Source of the DNA: Caldilineaceae bacterium
Lineage (GTDB): Bacteria > Chloroflexota > Anaerolineae > Caldilineales > Caldilineaceae
Assembly: GCA_022821545.1 (NCBI GenBank)
Contig: JAJEDJ010000006.1
Location: 1 to 51,629, forward strand
Direction: 5' to 3'
DNA: 51,629 nt
Of this stretch, positions 6,844-15,916 are shown one piece after another; positions within the stretch are counted from its first letter, which is position 1, and the number at the start of each line of letters is the position of its first letter. A program made the translations under genes and the position numbers. The notes below the pieces were generated by a model. It saw only the letters and a list, made by a program, of their open reading frames with translations, ran no database searches and was not told the origin of the DNA.

Positions 6844-7737
6844 TTACCCACTCAAATGAGGCAGCACTGTCGCCGCGAACAAATAAGACCCCTCCACCCG
6901 CGGCGAATCCGCGATATTGACCGTCAGCCGCCCTGCCCCCTGTTCCACGATCCGCAACAGCGCCTCCGTCACCTGCGCCGGCGTTCCCTCAATCGTGCCC
7001 TCGCCCGAAGGCCGCACGTCGGGGTCCTCTCGCAGCCGCTGCAGCTCACCCTCGTTCTCGGCGATCAGCACGCTCACGTGCATCACCTGTAGAATCTCGT
7101 CGTACTCCCGCCCGACCGCGCGGCAATGCTCCTGCAGCACAGACTGCTTGTGCGCATACATCTCAACATCCGAGCACACCCAGTTCCACCAGTCCGCATG
7201 CTCCGCCACCACCCGCAGCAGATACCTCTCCCCTCCGCCCCCGACCATGATTGGCGGCACAATTTCCGGTTTCGGCTCGCAATAACCGTTCTCCAACTGG
7301 TAATGCTTGCCCGTGAAGTTGACCGGCGTATCCGTCCACATCGCCCGCAGAATCCGGATCGCCTCCGCCAGCTGCTCGATGCGGGTCCTTGCCCCGGGAA
7401 ACGGCCAGCCGTACCCCCGGTACTCCTCCTCATTCCAGCCCGCGCCGATCCCGATCACCACCCGCCCGCCGGAAAACGCCTGCGCCGTCGCCGCCATCTT
7501 CGCCAGGTGCGCCGGGTTGCGAAAACTGTTGCACAGCACATCGTGGCCCACCAGCTTGTCCGGGTAGCGCGCCAGCGCGTACACAGCCATCGTCCAGCCC
7601 TCGGCCACATTGTGCCCGTTGTACTGCACATGATCCGGAAACCACAGCGAATCAAAAGGATGGATGATCTGATCGAGATAGGGGAAAAGTTCCGTTACGT
7701 GGCGGGACCACGTGTTGATGCCTACGGGGACGCCCAT
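6844..7737 (-). CDS. LLM-class flavin/F420-dependent oxidoreductase
   Basis: 297 residues with the TIM-barrel pattern of the luciferase-like monooxygenase superfamily: FDSLWFPDHV (28-37), LGHD/LVGHDVLCNSFRNPAHLAK (62-80), GRVVIGIGAGWNEEE (91-105), an IMVGGGGER cofactor-binding segment near residue 168, and a C-terminal 'EGTPAQVTEAL' element typical of probable F420-dependent family members. It would use reduced F420 or FMN to reduce or oxidise an unknown substrate. The start is ATG 7735-7737, preceded on the minus strand by GGAGG (7743-7747); a longer frame exists upstream but lacks family similarity. Divergent from the cupin gene. Its 3' end abuts the broken nucleotidyltransferase. Confidence 0.85.
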   Translation of the reverse strand: MGVPVGINTWSRHVTELFPYLDQIIHPFDSLWFPDHVQYNGHNVAEGWTMAVYALARYPDKLVGHDVLCNSFRNPAHLAKMAATAQAFSGGRVVIGIGAGWNEEEYRGYGWPFPGARTRIEQLAEAIRILRAMWTDTPVNFTGKHYQLENGYCEPKPEIVPPIMVGGGGERYLLRVVAEHADWWNWVCSDVEMYAHKQSVLQEHCRAVGREYDEILQVMHVSVLIAENEGELQRLREDPDVRPSGEGTIEGTPAQVTEALLRIVEQGAGRLTVNIADSPRVEGSYLFAATVLPHLSG

Positions 7738-7999
7738 ACTTGCCTCCTCAGAGATGGAGCGCGCCGCGCCTGCGCAGCGCCGAACGCGCCTTGGGTCAGC
7801 AAATGAGTCCTCTGCCGGCAGATTGCCCGCTCTGCCGGCTTGCATTTCATATCCGCTTCCACGACAATCATACCAGAGCAGGCGCAAACATCCCGTACCC
7901 GGCGCCGCACAGAGCCGCGCTTCACGGCCTCTTCTCCCCCAGCGCTGCCGCGGGCCCAATCAAGCCTGCGCGACCTTCCCGTTATCTGGAGCGAATCCC

Positions 8000-8632
8000 A
8001 TGCCCTTCGAAGTCTACGATTTCCGCGACGTAAACAAGAACGTACTGACGACCCCGGAGATCCGGGCGCGCCTCTATCACATGGCGCCGGGCCAGGTCGA
8101 CAGGCTCCACAGCCATGATCTCGGCCACGAAATCTTCCTCATCCTCGAAGGCAAAGCCGAGTTCATGATCGCGGGCCACACCGAAGTCCTCGAAGCCGGC
8201 CAGATGTGCGTCGCCCTCGCCGACGAAATCCACCAGGTGCGCAACCTGCTGCCCGACCGCCGCACCGTCATGTTCCTGTCCGTGACCCCCCACATCCAGC
8301 CCACGCACACCGGCCGCGACCCCGACGGCTCCGTCCACCCGCCCCAATTCCGTGCCAACAGCTTCTACGATGACGAGGACGACACGGGTCCTCTCGCAGA
8401 CCGGCTCGACACCTTCGTGCGCGACGCCGAAGCCCTCGCCGCCGAAGCCCGCCGCGCCGCCGGCGCCCACGCCCAACAGGCCGAAAACTGGCGCCAAGCC
8501 CACGCCGCTGACGACAAGGACGCAGCCGTCACCGCCCGCAACGCCATGTGGAACGCCGTCCGCAGCCTCCACACCAGGCTCTTCAAACTCGACCTTGCCT
8601 GGAACAGACTCGCCCCAAGAGCCGGCGAATAA
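8000..8632 (+). CDS. Cupin-domain protein with helical C-terminal extension
   Basis: 210 residues. Residues about 20-95 form a single small beta-barrel cupin with metal ligands H37, H39 and E44 (RLHSHDLGHE) and H78 (DEIHQV), the standard 3-His/1-Glu set, so it likely binds Fe, Mn or Ni. Residues 125-210 are alanine- and charge-rich helix, not part of the cupin fold, possibly for oligomerisation. The start ATG 8000 has GGAGCG at 7988-7993; the frame is open further upstream but that part is not protein-like. Stand-alone gene between divergent and tandem neighbours. The substrate or regulatory role cannot be read from sequence. Confidence 0.8.
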   Translation: MPFEVYDFRDVNKNVLTTPEIRARLYHMAPGQVDRLHSHDLGHEIFLILEGKAEFMIAGHTEVLEAGQMCVALADEIHQVRNLLPDRRTVMFLSVTPHIQPTHTGRDPDGSVHPPQFRANSFYDDEDDTGPLADRLDTFVRDAEALAAEARRAAGAHAQQAENWRQAHAADDKDAAVTARNAMWNAVRSLHTRLFKLDLAWNRLAPRAGE

Positions 8633-8784
8633 CGGCCTGACGATTCCACCGGTCGTCCTCTTCTTTTTCACCCAACGCTATTTCATCTGACACCTTTGCA
8701 TGGCCCGCAAAAACGGCACAGGTAATCGAAATCGGATAACCGGACAATGAAAAGCTGGCGCACAGCGGGAGGGAACAGCGCGCT

Positions 8785-9582
8785 ATGTTGACTACCGAAC
8801 AGATAGCCCACTTCGAGACCTTTGGCTTCGTCATCAGGCGGCAGTCCTTCTCCGCGACCGAGATGGCGGAGATCAGCCGCGCCTTCGACGACGTGCTGGC
8901 CGCCGACCGCAAGGGGCAGCCCTTCGATGGCGTGGCGCGGCAGGCCGTGCTCGGCTTCATCGAGAAGCGGCCGCTGCTCTCCGGCCTCGTCGAGGATGAT
9001 CGCATCTACCGGCCTCTGGAGCAGCTGCTCGGCCCCGGCTTCGTCTGGATCGGGTCCGACGGCAACCTCTACGTCGGCGACACCGGCTGGCATCCCGACG
9101 GCTCGGTCCTTGACTATGGCCGCATCAAGGTCGCCTTCTACCTCGACCGGGTGACCAGGGACACCGGCTGCCTGCGGGTGATCCCCGGTTCGCACCGGCT
9201 GCCCTTGCACGCCGCCCTCGACCCGCTCCGGCAGCAGCGCGCCGATTCCAGCCTGAAGCCGTTCGCCACGGACGGCCCCGGCGTCCCCAGTTTTCCGCTC
9301 GAGTCCCGGCCTGGCGACGTGGTCTTCTTCAACCAGAACCTGTGGCATGCCGCGTTCGGCGGGAAGACGGGCCGGCGCATGTTCACCATGAACTTCGGCG
9401 CGCAGCCGTCAACGGATGAGCATATCGACTTTCTGAAACGGGTCTACCGGGCCAACCTCAAGCACGTGGAGAACATGCAGTATACGCAGTCGGCCCGCGT
9501 CTACGAAGATGCCTTCCTGTACAGCCGGCGGCCGCGCATCAAGGGCATGGTGGACAAGCTGGTGGAGTTAGGATTCAAATGA
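8785..9582 (+). CDS. Phytanoyl-CoA dioxygenase (PhyH) family protein
   Basis: 265 residues with the Fe(II)/2-oxoglutarate dioxygenase fold. The iron-binding triad is H103-x-D105 (GWHPDGS) and H188 (NLWHAAF), and R197 or R198 is the candidate 2-oxoglutarate-binding arginine. The GCLRVIPGSHR segment (128-138) is the usual PhyH-family signature. Such enzymes hydroxylate small molecules in lipid, osmolyte or secondary metabolism; the substrate is not identifiable. GGAGGG at 8769-8774 precedes ATG 8785 by 10 bp. The gene converges with the kinase gene and overlaps its 3' end by 15 bp. Confidence 0.87.
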   Translation: MLTTEQIAHFETFGFVIRRQSFSATEMAEISRAFDDVLAADRKGQPFDGVARQAVLGFIEKRPLLSGLVEDDRIYRPLEQLLGPGFVWIGSDGNLYVGDTGWHPDGSVLDYGRIKVAFYLDRVTRDTGCLRVIPGSHRLPLHAALDPLRQQRADSSLKPFATDGPGVPSFPLESRPGDVVFFNQNLWHAAFGGKTGRRMFTMNFGAQPSTDEHIDFLKRVYRANLKHVENMQYTQSARVYEDAFLYSRRPRIKGMVDKLVELGFK

Positions 9583-10461
9583 TGGGCCTGCCCCGACCCG
9601 GTTGACCTCGGCAACGACCCTGTCCGCCTCCGCCGTCCCGTGCTCCACGCAAAACAGCGCGTCCTCCAGCAGAAACGCGCAGCCGGCGTAGAACCGGACC
9701 CGGTCCCAGCAGCGGTCCATCAGCGGATAGACGCGCGCGCAGCGCCGCAGAAACGCCTCCCCGAAGCAGACGTACAGCCCTGCAAAGTCCACCGCAGGGT
9801 CGCCGATACCGGCATGACCGAAATCGATCATGCCCACAACCCGCTGCTCCTCCGCGCAGTACAGCATATTGCTCGACCCAAAGTCACCGTGGCGCAGCGC
9901 GTTGTCGAACGTGAACTGCTCACCGTTCCCCAGAAAAGCGTCGAACTGCTCTCCCGTCCACGCCCGCGCCTCAGCCGTCAGCCGCGGGAAGACGACCTCC
10001 TCGATCCGTCCAAAAATCTCCCGCCATGCGGCAGGCGAGTCGGACGGCGCCTGGGGAATGTCTACCGTGTCAGGCGGGATTGCGTGCAGCGTCTGTAAAA
10101 ACGTCGCAATATCCTCTGCCAGGCGCTCGACCGTTCCCTCATCCCCGATCCGCTGGAAATCCTGCGGCCACAGCGGCCTGCCCGGCAGCATGCGATAGCC
10201 CGCGAAGGCCCGCCCCGCCTCTTCTTCCAGGTTATAATATATATATTCCGGTGTCGCCAGCGGCAGCCGCGGCCCCGCTGCCCTCAATATCGCAACTTCC
10301 CGCCGCAGCCTGTCAGCGCCGCTGCCGTACCTCGGAAAGCGAAAGATCAACTCACCGTTGACCAGAATCAGCTGATTATTCTGCCCCGCCCGGAACAGCT
10401 CGACCGTCTCCAGCGCCAGCTCAGGACAGACCGCCGCAATACATTCCCTGTACTCTTCCAT
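9568..10461 (-). CDS. Aminoglycoside phosphotransferase (APH) family kinase
   Basis: 297 residues of the APH/choline kinase-like fold: a glycine-poor N-lobe with a conserved REV helix (E55), then the catalytic loop HGDFGSSN (H191-N198, with D193 as base) and the metal-binding MIDFGHAGIGD (D213). All catalytic residues are present. The family includes aminoglycoside 3'-phosphotransferases, but also homoserine, choline and macrolide kinases, so antibiotic resistance should not be assumed. Its start codon (ATG 10459-10461) directly abuts the stop of the upstream DUF255 gene, so the two are translationally coupled. Convergent overlap of 15 bp with the PhyH-like gene at its end. Confidence 0.87.
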   Translation of the reverse strand: MEEYRECIAAVCPELALETVELFRAGQNNQLILVNGELIFRFPRYGSGADRLRREVAILRAAGPRLPLATPEYIYYNLEEEAGRAFAGYRMLPGRPLWPQDFQRIGDEGTVERLAEDIATFLQTLHAIPPDTVDIPQAPSDSPAAWREIFGRIEEVVFPRLTAEARAWTGEQFDAFLGNGEQFTFDNALRHGDFGSSNMLYCAEEQRVVGMIDFGHAGIGDPAVDFAGLYVCFGEAFLRRCARVYPLMDRCWDRVRFYAGCAFLLEDALFCVEHGTAEADRVVAEVNRVGAGPSFES

Positions 10462-12570
10462 TCACCGACCCTCACCCACGGCATTTCGCAGCGCCTCAAC
10501 GCTCGTCACCGGCAGCTTGCAGGCGTAGTTTTCGCACACATACGCCGCCGGCTGACCGTCCACCAGCGTGCGGCCCTCCAACAGCGGCAGCGGGTTCTCC
10601 TCCTCCGGCGCCTTCAACGCCAGCACACTGTGCGGCAGATAGTGCCGCCGCACCTCCTGCAGCAGGAGCTGCGTGCGCGCATCTGCGAGTTCGCCCACCA
10701 CGGCAATCTCCTGGCTGCGGCCGAGCAGATCGTCGAGCGCAGTCAGCAGCCGCCCAAAGCCGGTCGGCTGCTGCGCCATCGCCGCCGCCATGATCCGGAA
10801 GATCCGCGCCGCCTCATTCGCATAGGCATCGTTTCCGGTCAACTTGGCCAGCCGCAACAGCAGCTCGGCCGCCATCGAATTCCCGCTCGGGATCGCGTTG
10901 TCGATAAAATCCTTGCGCCGCACCACCAGCTGTTCGTGCGCGATGCCGGTCTGGAAAAACCCGCCGCCCGCCTCATCCGCAAACTGGGCCTGCATCACCT
11001 TCGTCAGCCGCACCGCCTCCGCCAGCCAGCGGAGCTCGAACGTCGCTTCGTACAGCGCGACAAGGCCCCGCCCGAACGCGGCGTAATCTTCCAGGTAGGC
11101 GTTGAACCGCGCCCGCCCGTCCTTGTGGCTGCGGAAAAGAAACCCATTCTCCTGGCTCATCTCCGCCAGGATGAAGTCAGCCGCGGCCTTCGCGGCCTCC
11201 AGCGCGTCCGCACGGCCGAGAACGACCCCGACTTCCGCCAGGGCGTGGATCATCAGCCCGTTCCATTCGGTCAGGACCTTCTCATCCCGCTCCGGCTTCA
11301 CCCGCTTTTCCCGCTCGACGAACAGCTTCTGCCGCGCCGCGGCCAGCCGTCCCGCAACTTCTTCCGTCTCCGCGCCCGTCTGCTGCGCAATCTCCGCCGC
11401 GGTCCGCTTGACGTTCAGAATCGTCTTGCCCTCAAAATTGCCCGCCGGCGTCACCCCGTACGCTGTACCCAGCAGGGCCGCCTCCTCCTTCCCCAGGACC
11501 GCCTCGATCTCTTCCGCCGTCCAGACGAAAAACTTGCCCTCCTCGCCCTCGCTGTCCGCGTCCTGCGCGCTGTAGAAGCCGCCTTCGGGCGCCGTCATCT
11601 CCCGCAGCACATAATCGACCGTCTCCTCGACCACCCGGCGATATTCCGGCCGGCCGTTGATCTGCCACGCGTGCAGATACGCCCGCAGCAGCTGCGCGTT
11701 GTCGTACAGCATCTTTTCGAAATGGGGCACCAGCCAGATGCGGTCGACGCTGTAGCGGTGAAACCCGCCTCCCAGCTGGTCGTAGATCCCGCCTGCGGCC
11801 ATCTGTTCCAGCGTATGTTCCGCGATCTGCAGCACGTTGGCGCCGCCGCCCCGCCGGTACTGGCTCAGCGCGAACTCCAGCGTCATCGGCTGCGGAAACT
11901 TGGGCTGGTCGCCGAACCCGCCGTACAGCTCATCGAAATACTGGAGCAGCTTCGCGGTCGCCTCGTCCAGCACCTCCTCGCCCGGCGCGCCGCCGCTGGC
12001 GGACAGGCTGCCCGTGCGCCCGATCGCGTCCGTCAATCGTTGCGCCTGCTCCTCCAGGTCATCCCGCTTGTTCCTGTAGGCGTCCGCCACCGCCAGCAAA
12101 ATCTGCGAAAACGAAGGCATCCCGTACCGGGGTTGCGGCGGGAAGTAGGTCCCGCCGTAAAACGGCTTGCCGGACGGCGTGAGGAAGACGCTCATCGGCC
12201 AGCCGCCGCTGCCGGTCATCGCCTGCACCGCCTCCATGTAGATGGCGTCCAGGTCGGGGCGCTCCTCGCGGTCCACCTTGATATTGACGAAGTTGGAATT
12301 CATCAACTCCGCCGTCTGCTCGTTCTCGAAGCTCTCCCTTTCCATCACGTGACACCAGTGGCAGGCGCTGTAGCCGATGCTCAGAAAGATCGGCCTGTCC
12401 TCCGTCCGCGCCGTCTCCAGCGCCTCCTCCCCCCACGGGTACCAGTCCACGGGATTATGCGCGTGCTGCAAAAGATAGGGCGAAGTCTCATGCGCCAGCT
12501 GATTGGAATGGGTCGGCGATGTTGAGTCTGTCGGCGAAGTTGAGTCTGTCGACGATGTTGAGTCTATCAT
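10462..12570 (-). CDS. Thioredoxin domain-containing protein (DUF255, YyaL/SPATA20-like)
   Basis: 702 residues, the normal size for the family. The N-terminal thioredoxin-fold domain contains [15 protein letters not shown] (32-46) and the redox motif C70-H-W-C73 in [13 protein letters not shown]; it is followed by an (alpha/alpha)6 barrel related to N-acylglucosamine epimerases and glycosidases (ending with LRNAVGEGR). Substrates of these fused proteins are unknown. Odd feature: residues 5-20 are a TDSTSP repeat encoded by three 18-bp copies (12513-12566), absent from family members I know. The start ATG 12570 has GGGAG 6 bp upstream on the minus strand, so the repeat is inside the reading frame. 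First gene of a two-gene unit with the APH kinase. Confidence 0.88.
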   Translation of the reverse strand: MIDSTSSTDSTSPTDSTSPTHSNQLAHETSPYLLQHAHNPVDWYPWGEEALETARTEDRPIFLSIGYSACHWCHVMERESFENEQTAELMNSNFVNIKVDREERPDLDAIYMEAVQAMTGSGGWPMSVFLTPSGKPFYGGTYFPPQPRYGMPSFSQILLAVADAYRNKRDDLEEQAQRLTDAIGRTGSLSASGGAPGEEVLDEATAKLLQYFDELYGGFGDQPKFPQPMTLEFALSQYRRGGGANVLQIAEHTLEQMAAGGIYDQLGGGFHRYSVDRIWLVPHFEKMLYDNAQLLRAYLHAWQINGRPEYRRVVEETVDYVLREMTAPEGGFYSAQDADSEGEEGKFFVWTAEEIEAVLGKEEAALLGTAYGVTPAGNFEGKTILNVKRTAAEIAQQTGAETEEVAGRLAAARQKLFVEREKRVKPERDEKVLTEWNGLMIHALAEVGVVLGRADALEAAKAAADFILAEMSQENGFLFRSHKDGRARFNAYLEDYAAFGRGLVALYEATFELRWLAEAVRLTKVMQAQFADEAGGGFFQTGIAHEQLVVRRKDFIDNAIPSGNSMAAELLLRLAKLTGNDAYANEAARIFRIMAAAMAQQPTGFGRLLTALDDLLGRSQEIAVVGELADARTQLLLQEVRRHYLPHSVLALKAPEEENPLPLLEGRTLVDGQPAAYVCENYACKLPVTSVEALRNAVGEGR
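12513..12566. repeat. Three 18-bp tandem repeats inside a coding N-terminus
   Basis: Units at 12513-12530, 12531-12548 and 12549-12566 share TCGGCGAWGTTGAGTCTG with one to two changes. On the minus strand they encode a six-residue DSTSPT-type unit at the start of the DUF255 protein. Confidence 0.9.
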
Positions 12571-12640
12571 TGTGACTCCCTTGACGCGGATGCGCCGCTG
12601 CGCTTAACCCCCCGCCTTTTTGTGCGGAGGCGTACCCTGC

Positions 12641-12646
12641 ATTATA
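12641..12646 (-). promoter_or_regulatory. Putative -10 element for the DUF255-APH unit
   Basis: On the minus strand this reads TATAAT, 71 bp before the start codon at 12570. No convincing -35 is visible at 16-18 bp, so this is a tentative assignment. Confidence 0.35.
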
Positions 12647-12699
12647 ACGGAATGGCGAACGCGGCGTCGAATCCCGCCGGGCAATCTGCCATTTGCGTA

Positions 12700-12728
12700 T
12701 TGACAGCGAATAGTGGGAATGCTAACAT
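12700..12728 (+). promoter_or_regulatory. Sigma70-type promoter of the peptide ABC transporter locus
   Basis: A perfect -35 TTGACA (12700-12705), 17-bp spacer and -10 TAACAT (12723-12728), with TGC immediately before the -10. It sits 145 bp upstream of the first binding-protein gene and divergent from the DUF255 gene, giving a long leader with no obvious riboswitch. Confidence 0.7.
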
Positions 12729-12872
12729 TCCTCTGTCCCCCCAGGCTATACGATGTCAGTTGCGTGTCAGTGTTAGCTGCGTGTCTGTCCCGCAGGATAC
12801 CGGCGCCGGCTTTCCCTTCGCCCAAGACGGTATTTCATTAGAGACTGTATTTTCATTACAGGAGGTCCGAAT

Positions 12873-14636
12873 ATGGCAAGAAAGAAATTCTCAATACTGG
12901 CGGCGCTCTTGGCGGCCGCGCTGGTCCTGGCAGCCTGTCCTCAGCCCACACCCGTCGTCGAGACGGTGAGGGAGACCGTAGTCGTCACCCAGGTCGTCAC
13001 CCAGACCGAAGAGGTCGTGGTCACGCCGACGCCCGTGCCTCCCATGCAGGGCGGTGTCTGGGTCGAAGGTTCCAGCGCCGACGCCACCATCCTCAACCCG
13101 ATCCTGGCCTCGGACAGCGCCAGCTTTGACGTGCTCAACTGGTTCTTCCCAAGCCTGCTCGGGCAAGACCCCTTCAGCGGCGCCATCGTCCCCACCGAGA
13201 TGGCCGCAAGCTGGGATGTCTCCGAGGACGGCCTTGTCTGGACCTTCAATCTCCAGGACGGCGTCATGTGGTCTGACGGCGAGCAGGTCACCGCCGACGA
13301 CTTCAAATTCACCTATGACGCCATCGGCAGCGATCTTGTCGAGACGCCCCGCAAGGCCAACCTCGACAACATCGAGAGCATCGAAGTCCTCGATCCCCTC
13401 ACCATTCAGGTCACCTACGCCGAAGTAAAATGCGACGCCCTCAACAATCTCAGCCTGGGCTGGCTGCCGAGCCACCTCTACGCCGCAGACTACAGCGACG
13501 TCATGGACAGCCCGCTCAACGAGGCGCCGGCCGTCAGCGCAGGCCCCTTCATCTTCAATGAATGGATTCGCGACGACAACTCAACCGTTCTCCGCAACGA
13601 CGGCTACTGGAAGGGCGCGCCCCACATGGACGGCTGGATCTACAAGATCGTCCCCGACCCCGGCGCCCGCCTCGCCCAGCTTCAGACCGCTGAGCTCGAC
13701 CTCATCGGCGTCCAGCCGGAGCAGCTGACCACCGTGCAGCTCAATCCCGATCTGAACCTGCACAAGTTCAAGGATGACGGCTACAGCTACATCGGCCTCA
13801 ACCAGGCCGACCCGGCCAATCCGCAGGCAGGTCAGGACGAAGACGGCAACCTCGTCGCCCAGGACCCCCATCCCATCCTCAGCGACCTGGCCGTCCGTCA
13901 GGCCATCGCGCACGCGCTCGACTACGATGCGATCATCAGCAAGGTCTACCTCGGCCAGGGCTATCAGATCGCCTCCAACGTGCTGCCCGCCGTCGAATGG
14001 GCCCACGATCCTTCTCTCCGGCCCTACGCCTTCGACATCGAAGCCGCCGCGCAGATTCTCGATGACGCCGGCTGGACCGACAGCGATGAGGACGGCGTGC
14101 GCGAGTGCAACGGCTGCGCCACGGCTGAAGAGGGCGCCACCCTCACAATTCGCCTGCAGACCAACGCCGGCAACACCACCCGTGAAGACCTGGGCGCGCT
14201 GGTCAAGGACCAGCTCGACGGCATCGGTTTTGACATCCAGTTCGAAGCCATCGAGTTCGGTACCCTCGTCGGCGAGCTGCTCGGCCAGACCTTCGACATG
14301 GTCATCATCGGCTGGACCGGGCTCGGCACCGACCCCAACGACGACGCCTTCTGGCACTCCAAGTTCGACACGCCCGGCAGCGGCTTCAACTTCGTCAGCT
14401 ACCAGAACGCCCGCATCGACGAGCTCCTGGAGCAGGCCGTCAGCGTTCCCGGCTGCGCCACGGCAGATCGCGCCCCCTTCTACCACGAGATTCAGAAGAT
14501 CATTCACGACGACATTCCCTATGTCTTCGTGACCGGCTCCGTCGGCAATACCGGCTACTCAAAGAAGTTCAACGGCACCGACCCCGGCCCGTGGAGCTTC
14601 TACCATAACATCGAGACCTGGTCCCTGGCCCAGTAG
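12873..14636 (+). CDS. ABC transporter substrate-binding lipoprotein, family 5 (peptide/oligosaccharide type)
   Basis: 587 residues. A signal peptide ending in a lipobox (LAAC, C22) predicts membrane-anchored lipoprotein export, followed by a threonine-rich tether. The SBP_bac_5 fold is in canonical order: WTFNLQDGVMWSDG (about 123-136) with the TADDF element, then the second-lobe RQAIAHALDYDAI motif (R342 on), then FDMVIIGWTG near residue 472. It captures peptides, or possibly oligosaccharides or nickel, outside the cell and feeds the permeases encoded downstream. Strong ribosome binding site AGGAGGT at 12861-12867. First gene of the transporter locus; the 196-bp gap that follows contains a hairpin that may stabilise this highly needed transcript. 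Confidence 0.92.
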   Translation: MARKKFSILAALLAAALVLAACPQPTPVVETVRETVVVTQVVTQTEEVVVTPTPVPPMQGGVWVEGSSADATILNPILASDSASFDVLNWFFPSLLGQDPFSGAIVPTEMAASWDVSEDGLVWTFNLQDGVMWSDGEQVTADDFKFTYDAIGSDLVETPRKANLDNIESIEVLDPLTIQVTYAEVKCDALNNLSLGWLPSHLYAADYSDVMDSPLNEAPAVSAGPFIFNEWIRDDNSTVLRNDGYWKGAPHMDGWIYKIVPDPGARLAQLQTAELDLIGVQPEQLTTVQLNPDLNLHKFKDDGYSYIGLNQADPANPQAGQDEDGNLVAQDPHPILSDLAVRQAIAHALDYDAIISKVYLGQGYQIASNVLPAVEWAHDPSLRPYAFDIEAAAQILDDAGWTDSDEDGVRECNGCATAEEGATLTIRLQTNAGNTTREDLGALVKDQLDGIGFDIQFEAIEFGTLVGELLGQTFDMVIIGWTGLGTDPNDDAFWHSKFDTPGSGFNFVSYQNARIDELLEQAVSVPGCATADRAPFYHEIQKIIHDDIPYVFVTGSVGNTGYSKKFNGTDPGPWSFYHNIETWSLAQ

Positions 14637-14705
14637 TCCGGCCCGGTTCCTTACCGGACGGATTCGGCGCTTGACCGGCAGGCCTCGAAGGAGATCCGAC
14701 CAAAT

Positions 14706-14805
14706 CCGCCACCGCTCGCTTCCAGCGGGCGCTGGCGGATTCTCACCTATATATCTGCCGCGTATACCTGTCGCGTATACCTGTCGCGCATAGCTGCCGC
14801 GTCCG
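14706..14805. repeat. Intergenic hairpin and 13-bp tandem repeats
   Basis: A short palindrome CCAGCG-GG-CGCTGG (within 14722-14735) flanked by CCGCCA and TGGCGG forms a possible stem. It is followed by four 13-bp units, CTGYCGCGTATAC-like, at 14755-14767, 14768-14780, 14781-14793 and a degenerate copy from 14794. The gap between the binding protein and permease genes (14637-14832) contains nothing else I can support. Confidence 0.75.
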
Positions 14806-14832
14806 TCTAATTGCAAAGGCGCATTTCAGATT

Positions 14833-15897
14833 ATGGCCCGTTACGTAATTCGCCGCCTCCTGCAGGCGGTTCCTACCCTGGTTGGGGTCAGCGTCATCGC
14901 CTTCGCGCTCGTATATAACTCCCCCGGCGACCCCATCCTCATTCGCACCTTCGATCCCAACATCACGCAAGAGACCCGTGAAACCCTGCGGCGGCAGCTC
15001 GGGCTGGACCAGCACTGGGCCTTGCAGTACGTCAGCTGGTTGACGGGGGTTACACTGCGCGGCGGGGCGGTGGTCGCAGAGTTCGAGCGCAGTGACACCA
15101 GTTGCTCCTTTGTTGCCTGGCTCAACACCACCTTCTGTGATAACGGCGGCGGCATCCTGCGAGGAAACCTGGGCACCAGCATCGCCACCAATCAGCCCGT
15201 CTGGGACCGGATCGTAGAGCGAATGCCGGCCACCCTGCAGCTGGGCGTCGCCGCCCTGCTGGTCTCTCTGCTGGCCGGCGTTCCGTTGGGCGTTCTCAGC
15301 GCCGTCCGTCAGAGATCCCTGTTCGACGGTTCCGTCCGCGTCCTCGCCGTCGTCGGCAATGCCCTGCCCTCCTTCTGGCTGGGCCTGATGCTCATCCTGT
15401 TCTTTGGCGTCGTTCTCGGCTGGCTGCCCACCGGCGGCATGCGCACCGTTTCCCTCACCAACGAATTTGACCCGGTGGACCGGGCCAGGCACCTGGTTCT
15501 GCCGGCATTCGTTCTGGCGGTAAGCGGCGTCGCTCTCTTCAGCCGCTTCATGCGCACCGAAACCCTGGAAGTGATCCGCACCGACTACATTCGCATGGCC
15601 AGGGCCAAAGGCGTGGCCGCAAGACGCGTCTGGTTCGTCCACGCTTTGGGCAATGCCCTCATCCCCCTGATGACGGCTCTCGGCCCCGCCATCTTTGGCG
15701 TTCTCAGCGGAGCCGTAATCGTCGAGACCATCTTCTCCTGGCCCGGTATGGGGCGCATGACCTTCAGCGCGGCCATCCAACGCGACTACCCCACCGTTCT
15801 GGGCGCGGTCATGTTCTTCTCACTACTCACGATTATGGGGAATCTTCTTTCCGACATCCTGTACGGCGTTGTCGATCCCCGCGTGCGGCTCTCGTAA
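14833..15897 (+). CDS. ABC transporter permease, DppB/OppB type
   Basis: 354 residues, integral membrane. The N-terminus RYVIRRLLQAVPTLVGVSVI is the classic first transmembrane segment of DppB-type permeases, followed by NSPGDPI, an extracytoplasmic region and five further membrane segments. The cytoplasmic EAA loop, which docks on the ATPase, reads DYIRMARAKGVAARRVW (near residue 254), and the C-terminus has IVETIFSWPGMGRM. Somewhat longer than the usual 310-330 residues because of an insertion at about residues 75-115 that includes two cysteines. Paired with the DppC-type gene 19 bp downstream. Confidence 0.9.
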   Translation: MARYVIRRLLQAVPTLVGVSVIAFALVYNSPGDPILIRTFDPNITQETRETLRRQLGLDQHWALQYVSWLTGVTLRGGAVVAEFERSDTSCSFVAWLNTTFCDNGGGILRGNLGTSIATNQPVWDRIVERMPATLQLGVAALLVSLLAGVPLGVLSAVRQRSLFDGSVRVLAVVGNALPSFWLGLMLILFFGVVLGWLPTGGMRTVSLTNEFDPVDRARHLVLPAFVLAVSGVALFSRFMRTETLEVIRTDYIRMARAKGVAARRVWFVHALGNALIPLMTALGPAIFGVLSGAVIVETIFSWPGMGRMTFSAAIQRDYPTVLGAVMFFSLLTIMGNLLSDILYGVVDPRVRLS

Positions 15898-15916
15898 AGA
15901 CGACAGGCTCTTCAGC

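Noticed and set aside
9568..10461. Antibiotic-resistance gene (aminoglycoside kinase)
   Set aside because: The fold and catalytic residues fit the APH superfamily, but many members have other substrates and nothing points specifically to aminoglycosides.
10630..12525. A 631-codon plus-strand frame
   Set aside because: Antisense of the DUF255 gene, which has clear conserved motifs.
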